DNA of 64,000 bases. Origin: Thuidium tamariscinum. Its lineage: Eukaryota > Streptophyta > Bryopsida > Hypnales > Thuidiaceae. The stretch lies in contig OX344756.2 of assembly GCA_947034885.2 (NCBI GenBank), positions 12,024,098 through 12,088,097 of the forward strand, given 5' to 3'. Below, piece by piece: positions 48,349 to 57,900 of the stretch. A model generated the notes under the pieces. It did not search any database. It was not told the DNA's origin and saw only the letters and a program-made list of their open reading frames with translations. Made by a program: the position numbers and the translations under genes. Every line of letters starts with the position of its first letter. Positions within the stretch are counted from its first letter, which is position 1.

Positions 48349-49380
48349 TCAGGAAAATATCAAGCTCGATCCCAACACCCAACATTCTTGAGGTTCCTCA
48401 TAGCCCCTGTTCCCAGATTGCCTCACGGTTTGCCGCTGCCGCTGTTGCTGTTGGTGTCGCTGCAGTTGCAGCTGTTGTTGCTGCTGCCGTTGCAGTTGTT
48501 GCTGTCGCTGTCGCTGCTGTAGCTGTTGCTGATGCAACTGTTGCTGCTGTTGTTGCTGCTGCAGTTGCAATTGTCGTTGCTGCTGCTGTAGTTGTTGCTG
48601 TTGCAACTGTTGCTGCCGTTGCTGCCGTTGTTGCTGCGACCTGCTGCTCTCTACACCCTTCCCCTTCATCTGTTCAATAGGTACAATTCTCGCGCCCATC
48701 ATTCCACATTGTACAACTTGCGGCTGAGGCTTCACCTGCGGCTGAGGCTTCACTTGCGGCTGAGGCTTCACTTGCGGTTGAGGCTTCACTTGAGGCTGAG
48801 GCTTCTGAATAAGTTCAATACGGGCGCCCATCATTCCACATTGTACAGTTTGAGGCTGGGACTTCTGAATGGGTTCAATTTGGGCTCCACCTTGCACCAC
48901 CTGAAGCTCCTCGAGCATTTTCTGCACCCTTAGGCGCTCTCTGTTCTCCTCCTCGGATTCTATATCCAAAAGAAGATTGCCATATGGGATCACATCAAGC
49001 CCCTTGGCAACAACGCGATCTATGAATGTGCTCCAGCTGGTAGGCAGAGCGTTGAGGATCAAGTACACCAGCGACTCATTGTCCAACTTCCTACCCGTAT
49101 CTGTAAGCTCATCCCTCAAATTCTCAAACTTCTCGTAATAGAAATGATCGAACACCTCATCTTCTTTCATCTTCAGACTCCGAAGACGCCTCTCGAGCTC
49201 GAACCGGCGCGCAGGGTCGTCGTACTTGGTGGTGACGGCCTTGCGGGGCTTGTCGTCAGGCTTGCAGTACTTCTTGACGGCGTATGCTAGAAGCTCATCG
49301 GTGAGCTCTTCCGGGGGGAAACCACTCAGAAATTCGCAGATGTCCGTCTCCGAGCTGCAGCTACTCTCGTTGTCTGACAT
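48349..49380 (-). CDS. Copia-type gag-like protein with polyglutamine tail
   Basis: An uninterrupted 343-codon ORF starting with ATG at 49380. Residues about 57-150 match the gag-polypeptide (UBN2) pattern of Copia retrotransposons: RFELERRLRSLKMKEDEVF, then FENLRDELTDTGRKLDNESL, YLILNALPTSWSTFIDRV and a final LLLDIESEEENRERLR. The N-terminus is acidic (MSDNESSCSSETD). Residues 156-238 repeat CGMMGARI twice around five KPQPQV hexapeptides, and about 249-318 is almost entirely Gln with scattered Leu, Arg and His. No zinc knuckle, protease, integrase or reverse transcriptase follows, and no LTRs were found nearby. This fits either a domesticated gag-derived host gene or a solo gag relic preserved by chance. 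The last residues (after about 325) may be read-through of an intron donor; alternative 3' splicing is possible. Function unknown. Confidence 0.8.
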   Translation of the reverse strand: MSDNESSCSSETDICEFLSGFPPEELTDELLAYAVKKYCKPDDKPRKAVTTKYDDPARRFELERRLRSLKMKEDEVFDHFYYEKFENLRDELTDTGRKLDNESLVYLILNALPTSWSTFIDRVVAKGLDVIPYGNLLLDIESEEENRERLRVQKMLEELQVVQGGAQIEPIQKSQPQTVQCGMMGARIELIQKPQPQVKPQPQVKPQPQVKPQPQVKPQPQVVQCGMMGARIVPIEQMKGKGVESSRSQQQRQQRQQQLQQQQLQQQQRQLQLQQQQQQQQLHQQQLQQRQRQQQLQRQQQQQLQLQRHQQQQRQRQTVRQSGNRGYEEPQECWVLGSSLIFS

Positions 49381-49385
49381 TGGGA

Positions 49386-49830
49386 TTGCTAAGAAAGACG
49401 CAAAACAGGGATAGACGTCCTCAAGAGCGCTTTCTCTCGCAAATTCTGATGCACAACGTGCCTAAAAATCCACAAAAAAGATTTATTTCCCTCGTGAACA
49501 GAGATGCAAAACCCGGGTACAAATCCCCAACGATGCTTCCCCTCGCAAACAGAGATCAAAGAACTGGGGAGCAAATCCACAACAATGGTTCCCCTCGCAA
49601 ACAAAGAACCAAAATGGGATTGCAAATCCTCAACAAAGGTTCCCCTCGCAAACGGAGATGCTAAACGGGCATGCAAATCCTCAGCAATGGTTCCCCTCGC
49701 GAACGGAGATCCGAAACGGGTGCGCAAATATACAAGAATGCTTCCACTTGCACACTGAGTTACGAAACAGGGTGAGGAATCCTCAGCAATGCTTCCGCTT
49801 GCAAAGTAGGATGCAATGCAGCTACAATTG
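49386..49830. repeat. 51-bp tandem array, about 8-9 units
   Basis: Unit starts ('cccctcgcaaac' or variants) fall at 49488, 49539, 49591, 49642, 49693, 49744 and 49795. Diverged units extend left almost to the gag-like ATG. Each unit reads roughly 'cccctcgcaaacggagat', then 'aaacggg', 'gcaaatcctca' and 'caatggtt'. Because 51 is a multiple of 3, the array is open on both strands for long stretches, which explains ORFs there. It lies in the presumed 5' leader or promoter of the gag-like gene. Confidence 0.85.
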
Positions 49831-49918
49831 ATTTCTGCAACTAGACGACAAGCTGCATCACCGTGAGGAATCTCGCATGGAGACACTTGGATGCTCACGG
49901 AGCAGAAGAGCAAGACTA

Positions 49919-50301
49919 GGGGTAGTCACGGCCCTTCCGAGAACCGGATTTTAGTGAAGTCGGAGAAATCAGCGAGGCAAAAGTGGAGCCAATCGTGAGC
50001 CGTTCCGCGTGAAGGAGCCGTGACACCCTTTCTGCTGTTCGCAACGATTCCGCAAGAATTTCTGACTCGCACAACTTGCGGAATACTCGGGGGTTGGGAG
50101 CTCCAATACTTGCTCCAAATGCAGGGCTTCAAGAAATTCCGTGAGAAATTTTTCAAAAACGCCGTTTATTCACCCGCAGAGTAGAAGAAACGGCACTCCG
50201 ATTTCTCTGAGAATTTCACGTCCACCTTTCGCTCCCGCTGCACCATGTAAGTTACTCTTTCTCACGGCATTCTGAAGACTTCGGAAGTGCCGTGACACCC
50301 C
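49919..50301. mobile_element. TA-flanked MITE, 383 bp
   Basis: Ends GGGGTAGTCACGGCCCTTCC and (reverse complement) GGGGTGTCACGGCACTTCCG are flanked by TA on each side (49917-49918 and 50302-50303). It is related to 7095-7910 by terminal sequence and size. It sits about 540 bp upstream of the gag-like start codon and could affect its promoter. Confidence 0.7.
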
Positions 50302-52174
50302 TACTTTCTTTTTCGACACTGTAGAAACGGACGTCCAGACCTCGCCTGGCTAACAAAGAAGTACATTACTGTGTTGTTTCGGTGATGCGAAAGAAATTGT
50401 GTGCCGTGGTGACGGCGATGTAATTATGGTCTGAACGAACCGACGAACGAATAAATGAACGAATAAATGAACGAAATGTAGTATACCTGCTCTTCAGTTT
50501 GTTGGTAAAGTATCCAATCACTGGCAGTTTTTTTCATTAAGAATTTATTTTAGGCAGTGCAGAAAACAATTTTTGTTGGAGTGATGACGTGGTGAAATTG
50601 TTTGCCTCTGTACATGGATAATATGTGTAAAAGTATGTATGAAATGTACATTATTTGTTCAAAAGATTGTATATTTATTCCAAGAGATGGATATCATCCT
50701 AATAACATGTAGCTATTAAGCAATTCCATTCACTCAAAATGGAAAAATATATTGTTCAATATTCATTTGGAAAAAAATAGCCATTGGCCCAATCATCTAT
50801 CCAAAGTTCATCTTTAGAAAAGACTATGAGAATGATTTGGAGAATAGATAACTACTATGTTTAGTCCTTGCAATTCACTATTTCAACTTCCAACCTTTGG
50901 CAGGTCTCTTGGTGTGCAAAAGTTGAACAAATCTCATCATTAGTATTGTCAATTTATTCAATATTTTGAAGACAAATAATAGCATGTGGTAGAGTTGTAA
51001 AATGATGGCATAAGTGTTGTACCAAATGGAATATTTTGGTAGGCCCATGCTTGCATTGCTCACTTTCTTCTAAAAATTAAGTAATAAAGAATATTTAACA
51101 AACAAATTACTTAAAATGCTCTTAAATTACACTCAAAAATGTATATTGTGTCATTGGCACTAAATGATGAGTATTACAAATGTCAATATATTTGTAAAGA
51201 ATTATAATTAATTAACATTAATATTTTTATTATTGACGAAACTATTGTCAATAATATTGAAGAAGTTTTAGATAACATAATTAATTTGTGAATATATTTG
51301 CAAATATAGCCAACTTTAAATTTATATACAAGACGCTCTATACAATAGGGCACTAAACACATTGTCTAATGTCGCCACTACTAACAAACTTTGCAATAAT
51401 ATGATTTCACCTAGATGCTTCACTATACCTTAAAGTCCATATTTACATGTGTTAAAGCTTTTTATTTGAGGGGATATTTGGCTATTATTTTACAATAGAT
51501 ATGCCCCTATTTTACTTCTACTTCTATTTGATGCCTATTTTAACTACTATTGAAGACAACCTATACAAATAGTACAAATACAAACATCATATATTAAACA
51601 ATTTATAAAAACAAATAGTACATATACAATAGGAGAAGAAACTATGAAAACTAAAACTAAACAAGTGGTATTATATTGGTTAAATATGAATAGTGTGATG
51701 CATCCTTGTAAAACACCTACTACAAATTTCAATTGCAATAAATGAATAGATGACAACTCAAAATGAACATTGTTCATTTATTAGAAGAGATTTGAGGCCT
51801 CTAGAAGACTATAAGTTCCCAAACTATGGGAACACAAAAATTGGTGCGAAAAAAACAAAAACATAGGAATTTGGCATGGTCAAGATCGTGCCACATCATT
51901 AATTAATTTTTTTATAAATTGGATTTTTTTTTGCATTTAAAGACCAATAAATATTATAAATTTTGATAATTTCTCACTTGACAACAACCAACAATCCCAC
52001 CCAAAGTTTTAGGAACAAACTTGAAATGGCCCTTCAAAGGCCTCACATCTCTCCTAATGATTTTGTCTATTTGTAGATAAAAAATGAGAGCTCTCCATAT
52101 ACATTCTTTTCCTCCCTTTTAGATCAATCCCTATAGCGTAGATTTACAAGTTAAGTACAATAGATCATGACTAT
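50302..52174. other. Intergenic AT-rich DNA, no gene
   Basis: A 'gaacgaataaat' short repeat lies at 50444-50475. The segment 51806-51935 ('gttcccaaactatgggaa', 'gtgccacatca') resembles parts of 15176-15290 and 5695-5830, a further dispersed repeat. Confidence 0.5.
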
Positions 52175-52446
52175 CACTATAAAAAACCCTTGTCTTTGGT
52201 GACAAGGCCTAATTTTTTATGATGGATTTTAGGTGATGTCAATGTTGACAACCTAAAATTTTTATGTCAACAAAAATAACCAATGTAACATCAATGTTAA
52301 CATAAAAACATTGAACTATCAAAAATAATGTTACATTGGACATTTTTAATGACATAAAATTTTTGGGTTGTCAACACCGACATCACCTAAAATCCGTCAT
52401 AAAAAAAAGGGGGTTTTGTCATCCAAAACAAAGGTTTCTTATAGTG
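52175..52446. mobile_element. CACTA-type palindromic MITE, 272 bp, TAT duplication
   Basis: Ends CACTATAAAAAACCCTTG and (reverse complement) CACTATAAGAAACCTTTG lie between TAT on the left (52172-52174) and TAT on the right (52447-52449). The two halves are imperfect reverse complements along most of their length ('gattttaggtgatgtc' against 'gacatcacctaaaatc'). A CACTA terminus with a 3-bp duplication fits the CMC superfamily. Confidence 0.8.
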
Positions 52447-53109
52447 TATGTATTGTATTGCAGTTGTAACACATTATGATTTAAAAGGGTGATGCTACAA
52501 TAATTTAAATGTTTTTGAATTACTAGCTCCAACATTTAAAATGTACCTCATTTTAGGTCTCACATTGGTTCTATGATAATTGCTAGTGAAGCCATATCCC
52601 AGTGTTCTTGTTGAAGAAATATAGTATTTTCTTATGGTTGCAATAATTGGATCTAAAACTCAAATTAACTTCCAAATCAAAATAGTGTGATGGTAAATAT
52701 ATTAGATAAATACATGACCATTTGAAAAATAGATGAAATGATGAAATGGTAGAATTATGGGTTATGACATTGCACACTCAATATAATGGGTTGTTGACTT
52801 TTCAATGGTAGTGGCACAAGGCCATCAACAATTGGTCACCATTGCAAATTGCAACTCATAGCCTTTATTCCTTTCAACTTATTTCCAACACCCTTGAATT
52901 ATGAAAATCAAAGCTTGTGATTGAAAATGTACAAGTGGTTGTGTACAATAACCTATTTGTGTTATAAACATGACTCATCAACTACCAAATACATAATAGA
53001 TATACTTATTTATTAGCTTGACCTATGCTTATAATCATCTCTGCCATATAATTTTGAACATTTATCTAAAGTTTGCCTTGAGGTAAGAGGCTCAAACAAT
53101 GAACAAGTA
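52447..53109. other. Intergenic AT-rich DNA, no gene
   Basis: No coding signal or repeat boundary recognised. Confidence 0.5.
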
Positions 53110-53570
53110 CACTAAAATTGGTAAATAGTGTTGGCAACACTAATTTGTTGAGACAACACTGATTGTGATTAGTAAGGTTAGTATTAGAAGATTATTTACC
53201 CATTCTAACACTATTTTAGCTCTATAGTAAATTAGATCTTTCTTGGAAAAAGGGACAAATTTTAATGGCGGGAGGCAAAAATTACAATTTTGCAAGGAAG
53301 GGACAAATTTTCGTGGTGGGAGGCAAAAATTATAGTTTTCTTGGAAAGGGACAGATTTTCACGGAGGGAGGCATAAATTACAATTTGTAGGGAAGGGATA
53401 GATTTTTACAACGGGGGGTAAAAACTATAGTTTTGCAAGGAAGGGACAAATTTTTATGGCAGCAATTAAGTACCCCAACACTATCTACATATAAGTTGAA
53501 AAATAGTGTTGGGGGTAAAAAATAGGGAACAACACTAATTATCACCCAACACTATTTATCAATTGTAGTG
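53110..53570 (-). mobile_element. Non-autonomous derivative of the pogo-like transposon
   Basis: The left end CACTAAAATTGGTAAATAG and right end CACTACAATTGATAAATAG (reverse complement) match the termini of 18262-20744. The first 105 bp is the reverse complement of 20636-20741, and the last 80 bp of 18266-18345. The transposase is replaced by tandem units. Orientation is opposite to the larger element. Confidence 0.85.
53240..53455. repeat. Subterminal tandem units in the pogo-like MITE
   Basis: About four units of 45-60 bp share 'aagggacaaatttt', 'ggcgggaggcaaaaatta' and 'agttttgcaagg'. The same motif, inverted, occurs near the left end of the larger element (18360-18480), so it may be a transposase-binding array. 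Confidence 0.7.
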
Positions 53571-53649
53571 AAGGTGAACATGAGTCAAAGGTACATTTTT
53601 CTATCTTCAATGTGCCAACTTTGCACATTTCAAGAGGTGGTCTCTTTTG

Positions 53650-53860
53650 ATGACCACTAATGACCGCTTCTTTTCAACTTCAAAAATTTATAACTAATTT
53701 CACAAAGGTGCAAAAAATATGAAATGACTTAGGTTAGATGCCAATTACATATTCCTTCCTACTAAAAGTTACTAAAATTTGTTTGAAGGAGCTTAGTCCA
53801 AAAAGTGATCAGTTCTTAAATGGTCGCTTTATGAGCCTCCTACCAATTTGCACACCACCT
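53650..53860 (+). repeat. Family D dispersed repeat
   Basis: It carries 'ttataactaattt', 'aaaaaatatgaaatgactt', 'gttagatgccaatt' and 'cttaaatggtcgctttatgagcc', the family D order. Confidence 0.6.
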
Positions 53861-54973
53861 GAATCATCCCCTAACGACCATATCTACCAACTTGGATTCC
53901 AACATCCACGAGTTTGTTGAAAATTTGTACATTTCAGGCTCCATGTACCGTTTTGAAGATTTATACGGTTCAGCCGACGAGCTTCGTCTGCAATTCCGTT
54001 TTTCTATGGGGGCAGGCTATGGCGTTGCGAAGGCTCTCTGCGTTTTGCACAGGCAAGCAGTCAGTATTCTGCGAGCTCTTGTCTCTTGCCCTTATTCATT
54101 TGCGTATTTTACTGTTTGAGAATCGAGTCTTTCAGAACGGAATTGGATAAACGCAGCATAAAATTTTTAGAATGATAATCTTCCGTTTTGCGAAGGAACA
54201 CCGTTTTTCGAAGGAAGATTTCCAACCCTCTCGTCGGAATTTTCACTCTCAGATGAGACACGAAGGAAGTGTCGAAGATTCTCTGTAATGCACGAAACAT
54301 TTATCAGTGATGACAAGATAAATGTTAGCAAGAATTGTTTTTCTGATGTTGCTATTGCAGTCAAGAAAGCATTACGTTCTGTTTCAAACTGTAGTTATGT
54401 CCAAGTGTAAGCACAACACTCTGTACATGTGCACCACGAAATCCGATGTTTGCCTCATGATCGCGACTCTGCTGAATTTGAATTCGAGTCCTAGCTGCAC
54501 GTTGCGGAAATTGATGCGCATTTTTTCCTTTTGTGTAGATCTTCGCTACTTTGAAGGTTACTACATCAGTCTAATGTTTTGGCCGTGATGTTGATAGTCC
54601 TTTCTTCCTGATTTTTGCAGATCGGTTGCAAAGAGAAGCGCGCATTGCTTACACATGCCGAATATCTTGAGCAACATCCGCATGAACGTTGTATTTTACT
54701 TTACGGCATTGCCTGGAGCGAATGAATTCTGCCTCAGTACAGTTTGTCGATTTGCGAGCAGATAATAGCTCTGCGGCGACTGCAAAATTATCGTGTAATG
54801 TGCTATTGAGAAATGCCCGAGATTCTTCACTGTGAATACGACTTTGATTCTGACTTTAAGGAAATAATGTTATTGGAGCTTGAACTATCTGGTGAATTTG
54901 CTGCCATATCCTGCTGTTTCCGAATTGCTAGGGTTTCATGTGGTGATGATATTTACAATGATCGAGTGGTGGA
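53861..54973 (+). other. 5' region of HAD nucleotidase gene
   Basis: Composition becomes genic from about 53930. It has overlapping short ORFs but no conserved motif. It probably holds the promoter, 5' UTR and possibly a leader intron or small upstream coding exons; the sequence alone does not decide. Confidence 0.4.
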
Positions 54974-57900
54974 ATGGTGCGAGGATCGATGCTACGGTTG
55001 CGGAATTTAATCCTGAGAAGAGTTAATGGGGAATGCATCTTGTTCAAAATGAATAGTGGAATGGAGGATATCAGTCAGATTTTCGTTTGCAAGAATGGGA
55101 GCAGGAGAAGACCAATGTCAGCTCGGGATGGAAATCTCACGAACATAGATTACGAATCACAAGTGCTGAACATGGTGGACGATATTAAGCAAGACAGTCA
55201 GAGGAAGGGGATTAAACATGCGCCAATGCTGCAACAACCGACTTTCATGCAGCATCGCTCGAGGAGCTGGACAGCAGCAGACAGAACTCCATCAGACAAC
55301 AGAGGCGGGACTATAAGAGAGATTAGATCCTTTGAAGGCATTGCGTACACTAAACTTTGCAGTACCGCACCAGTGAAATGCATTTGCGGCCGGGTAGACC
55401 GCGCTCCACCCAGTTTTCTTGCGAGTCAAAGAACGAGTATTTCTCCTAAGAAACGACGAGGCTGGGGGAATGTGCCAAGTTCATTGCGCGAGCGAGCGAA
55501 GAGTGGGAATTCAGGGCGCTCCACATCGTCCCCAATGCAGGAAAGCCCCAGTTCTGACCGTGGATCCCTCGCGTCTCAAGTACAAAGTAGCCCCCCCACT
55601 AGGTTGCACTCTGCACGAAATCCAGTGCCGTGCTATTCAACTCCTCAACGTCAAGTGCGCCCAGCATCTCCTCCATCATATAAGGCTCTGCTCGCGGCTA
55701 TCGCTTCTGCGTCGCCCTTGTCCACTCGCCCTTGTTCAAGACCTCAGTCTGTAGCAAGGCGTCCTTCTTCAAGATCTCGTAATCGGTGGTCGCCCGATGG
55801 TCACATTTCATTCGCAGACGTTCACGAAGCTCATGCTTCTGCCCGGCAGCAGAGTCCGCCGCTGTCTCAACGGTCTTTTCATTCGAGATCTGTGCACCTC
55901 CAAGAAGGTTCGACTTTTTACCCCCTTGGTCGCAGGATGCTATGCATCGGTAACGAGGCAATCGATCATTTGATGTGAATGCTTATCCTCAAATTGAAAC
56001 GCTGCCTTCTCTTGGATAAGGTGTTGTTAATAGAATTGGTGTTGAGAATGTTCACTTGTCGTGAGAAAAAGTGGATAGTATTATGAAACATTGCTTCAAC
56101 TGTCTGTGCGGGGAGGGCCATTCAAAACTTAACACTTTTTGATGTCGAATGAGCGTTTTGCAACTCTTATATCTTTGCTTCGCCAGTAGTGCTGATGATA
56201 GCCTAGATACTTTCCCAGCTGATGTCTCTGATATTATATATGCGGGCTTGATTATCTTTCCACGTTTTTAACGATAGTCGTCTGGCGCAGCTTCTACAGC
56301 GAGAAGTTTCGTTCCAGAGGAATTTATACCTGCTGAGCCGCAACGGTCCTTCAAGAAGGCATCTGCTGTGTCTAGTCCTTTCAGATTTAATCAAGGTACA
56401 TCTCTGCGAACCCAAATACGTGGTGCAAAAGATTCTTTCTTCTCGCAACAAGGCTCGTCTCATTAACTAAACTTCTTTGAGAAGTTTAATATGTAATTGC
56501 CAATTAGGGATTTGTTGCCAAGCGTGAGATCATACACTTCGAATTTCGACTGCTAACTTTCTACATCCCCAGAAATGAGAAAATTCTGGTTATCAAACGT
56601 CTGGTAGTCGTTGCTTATTGATGCATTCTTGGCTATAAATTTCTACTTCAAATTATCTTCTTAAACTCCATCAATGTACGATTAAAGAAGTAGCGTTTTT
56701 CAATGAGAGATATCTAACTTTACTTATGGGACGCAAAGTTAGCATGGTCCAAGAGTTCTGCATCAAGGTCTGCACACAATGGATACTAGTAGTCCTGGTC
56801 TTGACTTTTTTAATTTCTTCCCCTGATGTCAGTTCTGTCAGCATTTTCATTTTCATAACAAAAAGCAATATCCATTCTCATGCCGTAGCCATTTTCTTCT
56901 GAAGAGCGGGACTAACTGCATTTTGGGGTATGTAGTTGCTTTCTATAGGACCATGCCAGAGGGTGATGGACACGATGATGAGACCGGTAACGGCAGCTGC
57001 GCAGCATCACATACGAAGTACACTTAAGACTGCTCATCGAAGCGAAGCGAGGAAAAGTCCTCCCGAATCTACAGAAAGTCCTTCCAGATCATCGCCTGCT
57101 CGTCCTAGGAATTGCAATAATCCATTCGTCCAGTCAAATAGACTATTTACAATCGGAGGTCCTGGTACGCTCTCTTTAATTGATGCGCAGACTAGCTAGG
57201 CGAGTACTTTGAGATGTCGATGTTTTTGGCACTGCTTCGTCGCTTCGGTTATTGTGAGCTTACCCCTGCATTGATCAGTCTGAATGCAATGAGAGTATAT
57301 CTCACTGATCTGTCTGAATGCGATGACAAACTGTTGGTTTACTAAAGAGAGCAAAAGTGGCCACCATAAGGAAAATTTTGGTACATTGGGTCGTTCCAGA
57401 TTACTTATTCAATTGCTAAAATTTGATGTCTGTTTTACCATGGATTCATGAAGAAAAAAAGTTTGCCTAAAAAATCCACTACAGGATTTGTTATGCGAAA
57501 ACTTCTCCCATTTTTGCATCCAGCTGCCCGTTCTTTAGGGTATGTCTACTGTCGAATATGTGAGGATGAACTAGAGCTGGCTAGTATGATTCTGAAATTG
57601 ACACCTGTCACTTTCTTCTTGCGAATGTAATAGCTTGTCTTTAGCACGACTGCTAGTATTTGAACCAAGATATTTTTATCTGGTAATTGGTAATGATCGC
57701 ATCTGAACAGCTGATCAAGATCCGACAATGGAAAAAGAGGAGAAGTTATGGAAGAAAAGGCAGTCGGAATATGATCCAGAAGACGAGGCACAGAGCGATA
57801 CACCAGTTGCACAAAAAATGATAGATGATGATTCACTTTGTGTGAATACAAGCTTGAAAACCAAAGGAACAAGTAGGTCATATGTTGACAACATTGTCCA

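Noticed and set aside
48213-48933. Plus-strand ORFs rich in Ala/Val or Leu (155 and 113 codons)
   Set aside because: They are antisense shadows of the CAG/CAA tract and KPQPQV repeats in the gag-like gene.
49389-49913. 174-codon minus-strand ORF upstream of the gag-like gene
   Set aside because: Its open frame comes from the 51-bp tandem units, whose period is a multiple of three; no start with good context and no domain.
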